64,000 nucleotides of DNA from Chryseobacterium foetidum (GTDB taxonomy: Bacteria; Bacteroidota; Bacteroidia; Flavobacteriales; Weeksellaceae): assembly GCF_025457425.1 (NCBI RefSeq), contig NZ_JAMXIA010000001.1:868001-932000 (forward strand), read 5' to 3'. The notes beneath the pieces are model-generated. The model was not told where the DNA came from, did not search any database, and was given only the letters and a program-made list of their open reading frames with translations. Positions 25,880 to 34,256 of the stretch are shown here, piece by piece; the first letter of the stretch is position 1, and each line of letters starts with the position of its first letter. A program made the translations under genes and the position numbers.

Positions 25880-27649
25880 CTAAAGCGGGCTTACCAATTC
25901 CAAAAACCAATCCTTCACTTCACCTTCCAAAAACGGAGCAATTTTTTCCTCGCATGTTTTGTGATAAGCGTTCAGCCACTTAATTTCTTCTTCCGAAAGA
26001 ATTTCTTTTACAATATCACTTTTGAAGAATGGACAGAAGGTCAATGTCTCAAACTCGTAAAAAGTCCCGTGAATTGTAGTTTCCGATTCTTTTACCGTGA
26101 TTAAATTTTCATGACGGATTCCGTAATCGCCTTCCAGATAATATCCAGGCTCATTGGAAACAACCATTCCCACCAACAATTCCTGAGGATTTAAATCTTT
26201 TCTGATGTTTTGAGGGCCTTCATGTACATTCATAAAACTTCCTACACCGTGACCGGTTCCGTGGTTATAATCTTTTCCGTTCATCCACAATGGAAGTCTT
26301 GCAATCGCATCCAGCTGAACGCCTCTCGTTCCCTTCGGGAATTTCACCATCGACAGACGAATCATTCCCTGTAAAACCAAGGTTGAATTGATTTTAAACT
26401 CTTCCGAAACCGCTCCCAAAGCTAAAGTTCTTGTAATATCAGTTGTTCCTTCCAGATACTGACCTCCGGAATCTACCAAAATACTCGCATCATTTGTCAC
26501 CTCTTTACTTCCCTCACTTTTTGCGGAATAATGCATCATTGCACCATTTTCCTTAAACCCAACAATGCTTCCGAAACTTTCACCCACAAAATTTTCTCCC
26601 GCAGCACGGAAATCTCTTAGTTTTTGTCCGATAGAATATTCATTCATCGCTTCTTTTCCTGCGCTATGTGTCAGCCAGTAAAGGAATTTCACCATGGCAA
26701 CACCGTCTCTTACCATCACTTTTCTGAAACCTTCGAGTTCCGTTTCGTTTTTCTGAGCCTTCATCAGATTTCCCGGAACAGCTGCTTTTACAAATTCATT
26801 ATCTATTTTTAAAGCCTCAAAAATAGACTGATTGCTGTTAGGCGAAACCAGAACTTTCTGACCTTGTACCGTTTTCAGATGATTGTAAAATTCTTCGTAA
26901 GGCATCATTTTTACCCATGCCTCGTCCATTTGTTTTCTGCTTTCAACGTCCATTTTTTCGAGGTCGGTGAACAGATGTGCGTCGTTTTTGGTGATGATAA
27001 TATAACCTAAAAACACAGGGTTGCTTTCCACATCACTTCCTCTCAGATTTAATGTCCATGCTACATCATCAAGGCTTGAGATGATATGAACCGATACTTC
27101 CTGCTCCTCCATTTTCTGACGGATTGCAGCAATTTTATCGGTTGCAGATTTCCCTGCTCTTTCGATGGGATGCGTGTAAATTGGATTTTTTGAAGGCGTT
27201 CCTCTTTCTATCCAAACCTGTTTTAATAAAGGAAGATCAATTAAATTTAAATTTTTTGCATTCAGTTTTTGATATAAAAGTTCCCAGTTGGAATGCGATG
27301 TTGCCAAAGCATTGACAGCTACCTTTCCATTTTCCGGAATTTCAGAAATGATCCAGTCGATATAATTTGGTGTTCCTTCCATTCCATCCTTGAAAAGGTC
27401 GATTCCGGAACCTGCCAGTTCAATTGGTGCCTGTGTGAAATACCTTCCGTCTGTCCAGAGTCCTGCTTTATCTTTTGTAACTACCACAAAACCCGCGGAA
27501 CCCAGAAAACCTGAGAGCCACGCTCTTTCCTGCCATTCTTCAGGCAAATATTCACTCATGTGAGGATCTGCAGAATATACTATAAATGCATCAACATTAT
27601 TTTTCTGCATCTCTTCACGAAGCGCAGCCACTTTTTCCTTTGAAGTCAT
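25880..27649 (-). CDS. Xaa-Pro aminopeptidase (M24B family)
   Basis: A 589-residue cytoplasmic metallopeptidase that removes N-terminal residues next to proline. It has two creatinase-like N-terminal domains (starting SKEKVAALREEMQKNNVDAF) and a C-terminal pita-bread domain. The metal ligands are seen in VDSGGQYLEGTTDITR (two Asp), GTGHGVG (His), NEPGYY (Glu) and GIRHEN (Glu). The length matches the eukaryotic-like P-type aminopeptidase of this phylum. It is monocistronic as far as can be seen. Confidence 0.93.
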   Translation of the reverse strand: MTSKEKVAALREEMQKNNVDAFIVYSADPHMSEYLPEEWQERAWLSGFLGSAGFVVVTKDKAGLWTDGRYFTQAPIELAGSGIDLFKDGMEGTPNYIDWIISEIPENGKVAVNALATSHSNWELLYQKLNAKNLNLIDLPLLKQVWIERGTPSKNPIYTHPIERAGKSATDKIAAIRQKMEEQEVSVHIISSLDDVAWTLNLRGSDVESNPVFLGYIIITKNDAHLFTDLEKMDVESRKQMDEAWVKMMPYEEFYNHLKTVQGQKVLVSPNSNQSIFEALKIDNEFVKAAVPGNLMKAQKNETELEGFRKVMVRDGVAMVKFLYWLTHSAGKEAMNEYSIGQKLRDFRAAGENFVGESFGSIVGFKENGAMMHYSAKSEGSKEVTNDASILVDSGGQYLEGTTDITRTLALGAVSEEFKINSTLVLQGMIRLSMVKFPKGTRGVQLDAIARLPLWMNGKDYNHGTGHGVGSFMNVHEGPQNIRKDLNPQELLVGMVVSNEPGYYLEGDYGIRHENLITVKESETTIHGTFYEFETLTFCPFFKSDIVKEILSEEEIKWLNAYHKTCEEKIAPFLEGEVKDWFLELVSPL

Positions 27650-27979
27650 TTTTTATCAATTTTAAAAACGTGAAGTTACGGATTTTTGGGATTAAAATGT
27701 GGAAGTTTGGTGCGGGATCCGAGTTTCGGGATGCGGGTATACACTTTGAGGTTCGGGATTCGGTATTTAGAAATGATGTAAATTTTATTTTACATGTATT
27801 CAATTATTACTTTTAAAAAAAACATCTAACACAAATCTTCACAAAAATAAAAGTACTTCGTTAAAAACTCCAATCCTCCCTCTCCCTTCTTCCCTCTTCC
27901 ATCACCCATCACCCATCACCCAACGCCCAACACATACCACACGAAAACATTTTGGAAAGATTATTGTAATGTTAAATTT
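27650..27979. other. divergent intergenic region with repeat tract
   Basis: A 330-base region between the aminopeptidase and the DUF6526 gene. It holds a GGGATTCGG-like word cluster (27715-27765) and a CATCACC tandem (27871-27933). No gene is supported. Confidence 0.45.
27871..27933. repeat. word-like repeat with CATCACC tandem
   Basis: Pyrimidine-rich words (CCTCCCTCTCCC, TTCCCTCTTCC) lead into at least three tandem 7-base CATCACC units and degenerate CAACGCC/CAACAC copies. Related words occur at 28484-28505 and inside mnmE. Confidence 0.55.
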
Positions 27980-28417
27980 ATGAAAACGCAGAATTACCAG
28001 AATCACCGAAAATTTTATGCTCCTCATCATTTTATTTATCTCCCTTTAGTAATCTTTTTACAGGGATTGGGGGTGTATAAAATTTTCACTGATTCGGTAG
28101 ATCAGCTTTTGTGGATTCTGTTTTCAATTGTTATTTTTCTGATTTTATTTCTGGCCATCATGGTTCGCCAACATTATGCTTTGGGTCTTCAAAACAGACT
28201 GGTAAGACTGGAATTTAAGCAGAGGTATTTTGAAATATTTAACCTGAGGTCAGATAAAGTGGAAGAAAAATTAGATTTCAGTCAGATTGCAGCTTTAAGA
28301 TTTGCTTACGATGACGAATTTAAAATTCTTTTGGAAAAGGCTTTAGAAGAAAACATTTCCGGCGACGAAATCAAAAAATCAATAAAAAAATGGAGAGCTG
28401 ATGAGAACAGGATTTGA
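27980..28417 (+). CDS. DUF6526-type membrane protein
   Basis: A 145-residue protein. It begins with an NYQNHRKFYAPHHF motif, has two helices (about 20-35 and 45-65), and then a cytoplasmic helical region with RLVRLEFKQRYF. The N-terminal Asn-His motif and layout match what I recall of the DUF6526 family of Bacteroidota. Function unknown. It is followed directly by half of a palindromic repeat. Confidence 0.6.
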   Translation: MKTQNYQNHRKFYAPHHFIYLPLVIFLQGLGVYKIFTDSVDQLLWILFSIVIFLILFLAIMVRQHYALGLQNRLVRLEFKQRYFEIFNLRSDKVEEKLDFSQIAALRFAYDDEFKILLEKALEENISGDEIKKSIKKWRADENRI

Positions 28418-28419
28418 TC

Positions 28420-28440
28420 CTTCGACAAGCTCAGGATGAC
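28420..28440. repeat. solo half-site of the CTTCGACAAGCTCAG repeat family
   Basis: CTTCGACAAGCTCAGGATGAC begins 2 bases after the preceding stop codon. It matches one arm of the inverted repeat at 51880-51953. Only one arm is present here. Confidence 0.6.
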
Positions 28441-28537
28441 GTTTGAAATTAGAGATTTAAAAAAAACGTTAAAATTTCACATCAGACATCAATCATCCAT
28501 CACCCAAAAATACTATAAACATCAAAAATAAATTATT

Positions 28538-28705
28538 ATGAAAAAGCTAAGTTTCTTATGTCTGTCCTTATTTGGTTTAATGCTTTTAACAAGCTGTGAA
28601 GCCATCGAAACAATTTTCAAAGCAGGAATGTGGTGGGGAATCATCGTTGCTGTGGGAATCATAGGAGTAATTTTATGGTTATTCTCAAGGGGTAAAAACT
28701 CATAA
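28538..28705 (+). CDS. 55-residue lipoprotein with a transmembrane helix
   Basis: A complete 55-residue ORF beginning MKKLSFLCLSLFGLML, with lipobox LLTSC (Cys19), a short spacer containing IETIFKAGMWWG, and a second hydrophobic helix (IIVAVGIIGVILWLF). Small proteins of this pattern are common in Bacteroidota and are often mislabelled phosphatidate cytidylyltransferase, which their size rules out. It lies 9 bases before the topoisomerase gene and is probably co-transcribed with it. Confidence 0.65.
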   Translation: MKKLSFLCLSLFGLMLLTSCEAIETIFKAGMWWGIIVAVGIIGVILWLFSRGKNS

Positions 28706-28714
28706 TCTGCTGAT

Positions 28715-29818
28715 ATGGAAAATTCAGATCTTGAAATTATTTCACATCTAAAACCTTCCAGGATCATCAAAATCATGAAAGATCCGGTGGCTTCTGCAAA
28801 GGCTGTAAACTTAATTTACACTTCCGATGCAGAAGCTTCCGGTATTATTCGCCGTAAGAGAGGAAAAAAATTTCAGTATTTTAAGGGCGATGAAAGAGTA
28901 AAAGATAAGGAAGAAATCAAGCGCATCAACAGTCTGGTAATTCCGCCAGCCTGGGAAAATGTATGGATTTGTGCTTTAGACAACGGTCATCTTCAGGCGA
29001 CAGGCTTTGACATTAAAAACCGAAAACAATATCGCTACCATCCACTTTGGAGTGCGTTGAGAAATCATACTAAATTTTACAGAATGCTTCAGTTCGGTTA
29101 TGCCTTACCGGAAATCCGTCTGAAGCTCGAAAAAGATTTGGCCTTAAGAAATTTTGACAAGAGAAAAGTTTTGGCTTTGATTGTCAGCTTAATGCAACGC
29201 ACCAACATCCGTATTGGTAATAATATTTATGAAAAACTGTATGGCTCATTTGGCTTGACGACTTTAAAGGAAAAACACGTAAAAGTTGACGGTCAAAAAA
29301 TAAATTTCTCATTTAAAGGGAAAAAAGGTGTCATGCATAATGTCAATCTCAAAAGTAAAAGACTGGCAAAACTCATTATGAAATGCAAGGAAATCCCGGG
29401 GAAAGAACTTTTCCAATATCTTGACGATGAAGGAAATAGACATTCAATCGATTCCGGAATGGTCAATGATTATATTAAAGAATTAAGTGGAGAAGATTTT
29501 ACGGCTAAAGATTTCAGAACCTGGTCGGGAACTGTAAATGCTTTGATTGCTTTCAAAGAAATCGGCTATGCTGAAAACAATACTCAGTACAAAAAGAAAG
29601 TGAAAGCCGCTTTGGATATTGTTGCCGAACACTTAGGCAATACGAGTACGGTTTGCAGAAAATATTATGTTCATCCATTAGTCATCAATCTTTACGAGAA
29701 TAATACGATTAAAAAATACCTCGACGAACTCGAAATTATCGAAGAAAATGATGGAAAAGCAGGTTTGACGCACGAGGAAAAATTAGTTTTAAAAATTCTG
29801 GAAACAGAGAAGATGTGA
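28715..29818 (+). CDS. eukaryotic-type DNA topoisomerase IB
   Basis: A 367-residue type IB topoisomerase that relaxes supercoils through a 3'-phosphotyrosine. Visible are the N-terminal domain with PPAWENVWIC and LQATGFDIKNRKQYRYH, the catalytic domain with RTNIRIGN (active Arg), KHVKVDG, DFRTWSGTV (the Arg/His region) and the active Tyr in CRKYYVHP. The length is typical of bacterial TopIB. The start is the ATG at 28715, right after the small lipoprotein gene. Confidence 0.93.
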   Translation: MENSDLEIISHLKPSRIIKIMKDPVASAKAVNLIYTSDAEASGIIRRKRGKKFQYFKGDERVKDKEEIKRINSLVIPPAWENVWICALDNGHLQATGFDIKNRKQYRYHPLWSALRNHTKFYRMLQFGYALPEIRLKLEKDLALRNFDKRKVLALIVSLMQRTNIRIGNNIYEKLYGSFGLTTLKEKHVKVDGQKINFSFKGKKGVMHNVNLKSKRLAKLIMKCKEIPGKELFQYLDDEGNRHSIDSGMVNDYIKELSGEDFTAKDFRTWSGTVNALIAFKEIGYAENNTQYKKKVKAALDIVAEHLGNTSTVCRKYYVHPLVINLYENNTIKKYLDELEIIEENDGKAGLTHEEKLVLKILETEKM

Positions 29819-30027
29819 GCAGGTGAATTGTGAATGGTTAATTCGCTTCGTTTGTCAATTTTTTTAATTTTAAACATTTAAGAAAAATTGAACCATTAAG
29901 ATTTTTTAGTTTATAAGATTTCTTAAGATTCAGATAAATCTGAATTAAGCGATCCACTCAATCATTTATGTGGATATTTTCCTAAACCAATATAAAATTT
30001 CAGTATCTCAATGATTAAATTTCGCAG

Positions 30028-30045
30028 AGATGCTTTCAGCATGAC
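30028..30045. repeat. solo half-site of the GTCATxCTG repeat family
   Basis: AGATGCTTTCAGCATGAC matches one arm of the inverted repeats at 45065-45125 and 52880-52929. No partner arm is seen nearby. Confidence 0.6.
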
Positions 30046-30239
30046 AAAACGACGTGAAAATCAGAATTGCAATATCATCAACTCTATTTAGAACAAATGG
30101 TGTAGATAGCTTAATAATATCTTCAGATATTTCTTAAACCAACTTAAAAACTTCAAGACCTTAATGGTTTAAAATTCACTATTCACTTGCAAAGCAAAAT
30201 TCACTATTCACATTTTTTCATCATAAATTTTAAAAGTTG

Positions 30240-30247
30240 TAAATTTG
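30240..30247 (+). promoter_or_regulatory. -7 promoter box (TAAATTTG) of pruA
   Basis: An exact TAnnTTTG match 31 bases before the pruA ATG. No convincing -33 element. Confidence 0.55.
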
Positions 30248-30278
30248 TAAAACAGCAAAATAAAACAATACAACTTAT

Positions 30279-31904
30279 ATGTCAAAAGCAATTTCGCAAG
30301 TACCATTTGCAGTAAATGAGCCGGTAACTTCGTACGAACCGGGATCAGCAGAAGTAAAATCTCTTCTTGCAACTTACAAAAAAATGTGGGCAGAAAAGAC
30401 AGAAATCCCAATGGTCATCAACGGTAAAGAAGTGAAAACAGGTGATACTGTTCAGCTTCAGTCACCTCAGGATCATGCGCATGATTTCGGTTTTTATCAT
30501 AAAGGAACGATGCAGCATGTAGATGATGCCATCAACTCTGCTCTGGCAGCAAAAAAACAGTGGAATGAGCTTGGTTGGGAACACCGCGCAGCAATTTTCT
30601 TAAAAGCAGCAGATCTTTTGGCGGGACCTTACAGAGATGTTATCAATGCAGCAACTATGATCGGACAGTCTAAAAATGTTCATCAGACTGAAATTGATGC
30701 CGCTTGTGAATTCATCGACTTCCTAAGATTCAACGTTGAATTTATGACAGAAATGTATTCTGAGCAGCCGGTTTCTGATGCAGGAATCTGGAACAGAGTG
30801 GAATACAGACCTTTGGAAGGATTCTGTTTTGCAGTTACACCTTTCAACTTTACAGCAATTTCCGGAAACTTACCAACCTGTATGGCAATGCTTGGAAACG
30901 TAGTGGTTTGGAAACCTTCAGACAAACAGATCTATTCTGCAAAGGTAATTATGGATGTTTTAATCGAGGCTGGACTACCTGCCGGAGTGATCAACATGAT
31001 TTTTACAGACGGAAAAGAAACTGCTGAAAAAGTAATGGCACACAGAGATTTTGCCGGACTTCACTTTACAGGTTCTACCAAAGTTTTTCAGGGAATGTGG
31101 AAAATGATTGGCGACAATATTCACAACTACAGAACGTACCCGAGAATCGTTGGAGAAACCGGTGGAAAAGATTTCGTTATTGCGCACCCTTCTGCCAACG
31201 TAGAAGCTGTTGCAACTGGTTTGGTAAGAGGTTCTTTTGAGTATCAGGGACAAAAATGTTCTGCGGCTTCAAGAGCTTATATTCCCAAATCGCTTTGGGC
31301 TGATGTGAAAAAAGTAATGGAAACTCAGATTTCATCAATCAAAGTGGGTTCTCCGGAAGACCCTTCCAACTTTGTAAATGCAGTAATCGATAAAAATTCT
31401 TTCGAAAAATGTAAAGGTTATATCGACAGAGCGAATGCTTCAGATGTTGCCAATGTTGTTATTGGCGGTAAAACTGATGATTCCAAAGGTTGGTTTGTTC
31501 ATCCAACTGTTATCGAAACTACAGATTCTCAATACGAAAGTATGGTTGAGGAAATTTTCGGTCCTATCTTATCTGTTTTCGTTTATGAAGATGCAGATTG
31601 GTCAGAAACTTTAAAAGTTGTAGATTCTTCTTCTCCATATTCATTGACAGGTTCTGTTTTTGCACAAGACAGATACGCTGTAAATGAAGCTTTCAAAGCA
31701 TTGGAAAACGCTTCTGGAAACTTCTACATCAACGACAAGCCGACAGGTGCTGTTGTTGGTCAGCAGCCTTTCGGTGGAGGAAGAGCTTCAGGAACAAATG
31801 ACAAAGCAGGTTCTAAAATGAACTTACTGAGATGGACTTCCGTAAGATCAATCAAAGAAACTTTTGTTTCTCCTAAAGATTATAAATACCCGTATTTGGG
31901 ATAA
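30279..31904 (+). CDS. pruA: L-glutamate gamma-semialdehyde dehydrogenase (1-pyrroline-5-carboxylate dehydrogenase)
   Basis: A 541-residue aldehyde dehydrogenase of the proline-degradation type. It oxidises glutamate semialdehyde to glutamate with NAD+. The catalytic Glu lies in RIVGETGGKDF and the catalytic Cys in YQGQKCSAASRAYIP. The N-terminal ~50 residues and PFNFTAISGNLP are typical of the stand-alone P5CDH clade, which lacks the PutA proline dehydrogenase part; no proline dehydrogenase gene is adjacent. It is a single-gene unit with promoter and terminator. Confidence 0.94.
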   Translation: MSKAISQVPFAVNEPVTSYEPGSAEVKSLLATYKKMWAEKTEIPMVINGKEVKTGDTVQLQSPQDHAHDFGFYHKGTMQHVDDAINSALAAKKQWNELGWEHRAAIFLKAADLLAGPYRDVINAATMIGQSKNVHQTEIDAACEFIDFLRFNVEFMTEMYSEQPVSDAGIWNRVEYRPLEGFCFAVTPFNFTAISGNLPTCMAMLGNVVVWKPSDKQIYSAKVIMDVLIEAGLPAGVINMIFTDGKETAEKVMAHRDFAGLHFTGSTKVFQGMWKMIGDNIHNYRTYPRIVGETGGKDFVIAHPSANVEAVATGLVRGSFEYQGQKCSAASRAYIPKSLWADVKKVMETQISSIKVGSPEDPSNFVNAVIDKNSFEKCKGYIDRANASDVANVVIGGKTDDSKGWFVHPTVIETTDSQYESMVEEIFGPILSVFVYEDADWSETLKVVDSSSPYSLTGSVFAQDRYAVNEAFKALENASGNFYINDKPTGAVVGQQPFGGGRASGTNDKAGSKMNLLRWTSVRSIKETFVSPKDYKYPYLG

Positions 31905-31953
31905 TAAATAAGCAATTGGTAATAAGTAATTGTTGCCTGTTACACTTTCATAC

Positions 31954-31985
31954 AGCCCCGAAATTTTTGTCGGGGCTTTTTTTGT
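31954..31985 (+). terminator. intrinsic terminator of pruA
   Basis: AGCCCCGA (31954-31961) pairs with TCGGGGCT (31970-31977), followed by a long T run. Confidence 0.92.
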
Positions 31986-32131
31986 TGGAAAGATTCAGTG
32001 AAAGGCTTTTAGCTACATTACATTTTTAATAAATTAACATTCAGCAGGTTATTTTATCATTCATTTAATATTTAAAATTCCCTTTCGGAATAATTCTTGA
32101 AGAGTTGAATTCAGACCAAAACAAAAATAAT

Positions 32132-32338
32132 ATGAAAAAGTTAGTTTTAGCCGCACTTTTTGGCATCACAATCACGGCTTGCGGTACGAAGGAATCTTCG
32201 GCAAGCACCAACAGTACAGATTCTACAGCAGCCGATAACGCTGCAAGAATGTCACCTTCAACAATGGACTCCACTGTTCCCGCAGTACCAAACGACACTG
32301 CCGTAATGAAGATGGACCCCGCAACAACGGGACGTTAA
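32132..32338 (+). CDS. small Ser/Thr-rich lipoprotein
   Basis: 68 residues, with a signal peptide and lipobox (GITITACG, Cys17) and a mature part that is almost wholly Ser, Thr, Ala, Asp and Pro, so probably unstructured. The ATG at 32132 puts the signal peptide at the N-terminus; a TTG 27 bases upstream is in frame but would add a charged leader. Function unknown. A similar short lipoprotein follows at 32525. Confidence 0.6.
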   Translation: MKKLVLAALFGITITACGTKESSASTNSTDSTAADNAARMSPSTMDSTVPAVPNDTAVMKMDPATTGR

Positions 32339-32490
32339 AATTTATTTGCATAGAAATCAGAATATTCAGAGGATTTCTTTTTTTCAGAACATTCAAATTG
32401 TCTTAAACTTTCCTCCGGACAAAACAGAAATTATTCTTACAGGTTGTTTATTCAGTTTTACTTTTTACTTTTTACTTGAATTAAAATGTT

Positions 32491-32498
32491 TATATTTG
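32491..32498 (+). promoter_or_regulatory. -7 promoter box (TATATTTG)
   Basis: An exact consensus match 26 bases before the ATG of the 84-residue lipoprotein. Confidence 0.55.
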
Positions 32499-32524
32499 AT
32501 TAAATAACATCACAACTATTCATT

Positions 32525-32779
32525 ATGAAAAATACCATCATCAGTGCATCACTGCTATTATTATGTACAGTAAGCTGTGCCGATAAAAAGGAAAACAGAG
32601 AAGAGTTCAAGGCCGAACACAACAAGGATTCCATGAGGAATAAATTGGGTGACAGCGCCGTTGCCAATTCTGAACCTGTAAACGCAGCAGATTCTTCTAC
32701 ATCCAAAACAGATACCGCTGAAACACATACCAACTACAAGACAATGCCACCAAACAAACAGGGTGGTGGAAACCGTTAA
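32525..32779 (+). CDS. small acidic/Ser-Thr-rich lipoprotein
   Basis: 84 residues, with signal peptide and lipobox (LLLCTVSCADK, Cys18). The mature part is rich in Lys, Glu, Asp, Ser and Thr and ends in PPNKQGGGNR, with no predicted fold. It has its own -7 box and is close in style to the lipoprotein just upstream, so the two may be distant paralogues. Function unknown. Confidence 0.6.
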   Translation: MKNTIISASLLLLCTVSCADKKENREEFKAEHNKDSMRNKLGDSAVANSEPVNAADSSTSKTDTAETHTNYKTMPPNKQGGGNR

Positions 32780-32837
32780 TTTCATTTAGGCAAATTGAAA
32801 TTAATTCTCAAAAATTAGATATTCATAATTTTAAATC

Positions 32838-33632
32838 ATGATTTCAGAAAAAACAGGTCTGGTACTTTCCGGTGGAGGCACCAAAGGAATTGCCCATGCA
32901 GGAGTTTTGAAATTTTTGAACGAAAAAAATATTCAGATTGACGTTTTATCCTGCTGCAGTGCAGGATCAATTGTTGGATGTCTTTATGCAATTGGCAAAA
33001 CTCCTGATGAAATTCTTGAGTTTTTTAAATCTGTTTATTTTTTCAACTGGAAACATTTTACTTTTAATCAGCCAGGACTGGTATCTTCTGTGATATTCAG
33101 AAACTATCTAAAGTCGATTTTTGGAGATTTAAAACTGAAAGATCTGGATAAAGATGTGAAAATTGTAGCTACAGAGCTCGTTTCGGGAACTCAGAAAATT
33201 TTTGATCCGGAATTTGAAATCGTTGATGCCATCATCGCTTCCTGCTCTATTCCAGGTATAACAACACCTTATATTATTAATGAAGAAATGTTCTGTGACG
33301 GCGGAGTTTTAAACAATTTCCCTGCAGATATTATCAGGGATGACTGCGATAAGCTTATTGGCGTTTTTGTTTCACCACCTCACAACATCAACATTAATGA
33401 TCTGAAAACTATAAAAGCAATTGTTTCACGTTCCTATGATCTTTTATCGTACCGTGTGGAAAAAATCAAATTTGATCATTGCGACTGGCTTATTACATCA
33501 CAGCAATTCTCAAGTTACGGAACTTTTGAAAGAAAGAAAAACAGACTGGAAGAGTTGTTTGACATCGGCTATCAGGCGGCAAAAGAAAGTTATCGGGAAA
33601 ATATATCTGTTGGTAAATATTCAGTCAAATAG
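32838..33632 (+). CDS. patatin-like phospholipase with altered nucleophile elbow
   Basis: A 264-residue patatin-family protein, predicted to hydrolyse phospholipid acyl chains. The oxyanion loop SGGGTKGIAHAG is at 11-22 and the catalytic-dyad Asp is in FCDGGVLNNFP. The elbow that normally reads GxSxG reads C-C-S-A-G (residues 39-43): Ser41 is kept but the first Gly is Cys. No signal peptide is present. It lies 156 bases upstream of the type VI sheath genes on the same strand, which may or may not be meaningful. Confidence 0.82.
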   Translation: MISEKTGLVLSGGGTKGIAHAGVLKFLNEKNIQIDVLSCCSAGSIVGCLYAIGKTPDEILEFFKSVYFFNWKHFTFNQPGLVSSVIFRNYLKSIFGDLKLKDLDKDVKIVATELVSGTQKIFDPEFEIVDAIIASCSIPGITTPYIINEEMFCDGGVLNNFPADIIRDDCDKLIGVFVSPPHNININDLKTIKAIVSRSYDLLSYRVEKIKFDHCDWLITSQQFSSYGTFERKKNRLEELFDIGYQAAKESYRENISVGKYSVK

Positions 33633-33788
33633 TCGTTTTCAATAATTATCCCCCGAAAAAATCAGAAATACAAATAAAAATTACAAGTTAAATTTTGTAT
33701 GTTCAGGTTTTTTCATAAATTTAAACAATGGATTGGCAATTAATTTGCTGACCAGAATCAAAACCAAAAATCTCAAAATAATAAAAAT

Positions 33789-34235
33789 ATGGCAATGTTT
33801 AATTATGGCGTTGGAGGAAACGAAGTGAAAGTGGATGCCAACGAAGCTATCGCCCAGATCCAGGAAAACAAATCTCTGATCGTGAGCCAGCTTACCACAG
33901 ACGAATCTTACACTCCGGAAATCGTTACCGGTTTGAAAACTGTAGAAGATGTTTTCAGACACTTCCAACCCTCAGTAGAAGTACAGCACGAGGATGTTGA
34001 CGGAAACGCAATCGATGAAGAGTTCAGATTCAGAAATCTCGCAGATTTTACACCAAAAAATCTCGTAAACAATTCAGATTATTTACAGAAACTGAGCATG
34101 GAGCAGGATCAGTACAACAAAATTGTACGTCAGCTGAAAACCAACAAAATCCTGAGAAACATGCTCGAAAACGAACAGTCGAGGGCAGCTTTTGTGGAAG
34201 TGCTTAAAAATGTAGCTCAGGAACTCGAAAAATAA
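33789..34235 (+). CDS. tssB: type VI secretion contractile sheath small subunit TssB
   Basis: 148 residues of the Bacteroidota (T6SSiii) TssB type. The N-terminal strand region FNYGVGGNEVKVDANEA is followed by QLTTDESYTPEIVTGLKTVEDVFRHFQP, split here into two blocks, then FRNLADFTPKNLV, the conserved TssB segment that interlocks with TssC. It forms the contractile sheath together with TssC, which is encoded 21 bases downstream. No other tss gene is found in the window. Confidence 0.88.
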   Translation: MAMFNYGVGGNEVKVDANEAIAQIQENKSLIVSQLTTDESYTPEIVTGLKTVEDVFRHFQPSVEVQHEDVDGNAIDEEFRFRNLADFTPKNLVNNSDYLQKLSMEQDQYNKIVRQLKTNKILRNMLENEQSRAAFVEVLKNVAQELEK

Positions 34236-34256
34236 TAAAAACACCCCCAAAATATC

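Larger units (their letters stand above)
29819..30278. other. intergenic region with decayed word repeats
   Basis: These 460 bases hold TTAAGATT-type words, a CAGATAAATCTG palindrome (29932-29943), a repeat half-site (30028-30045), TTCACTATTCAC words (30175-30211) and the pruA promoter. No coding potential is evident. Confidence 0.5.

Noticed and set aside
27890-27933. CATCACC tandem as a possible CRISPR array
   Set aside because: The unit is 7 bases with no spacers and degenerate flanks; it is a simple word repeat.
28538-28705. Phosphatidate cytidylyltransferase label for the 55-residue lipoprotein
   Set aside because: The protein is far too short and has none of the CdsA motifs; the label seen for such proteins is a propagated misannotation.
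28715-29818. Topoisomerase IB as evidence of viral or eukaryotic transfer
   Set aside because: TopIB is widespread in bacteria including Bacteroidota, and the base composition matches neighbours.
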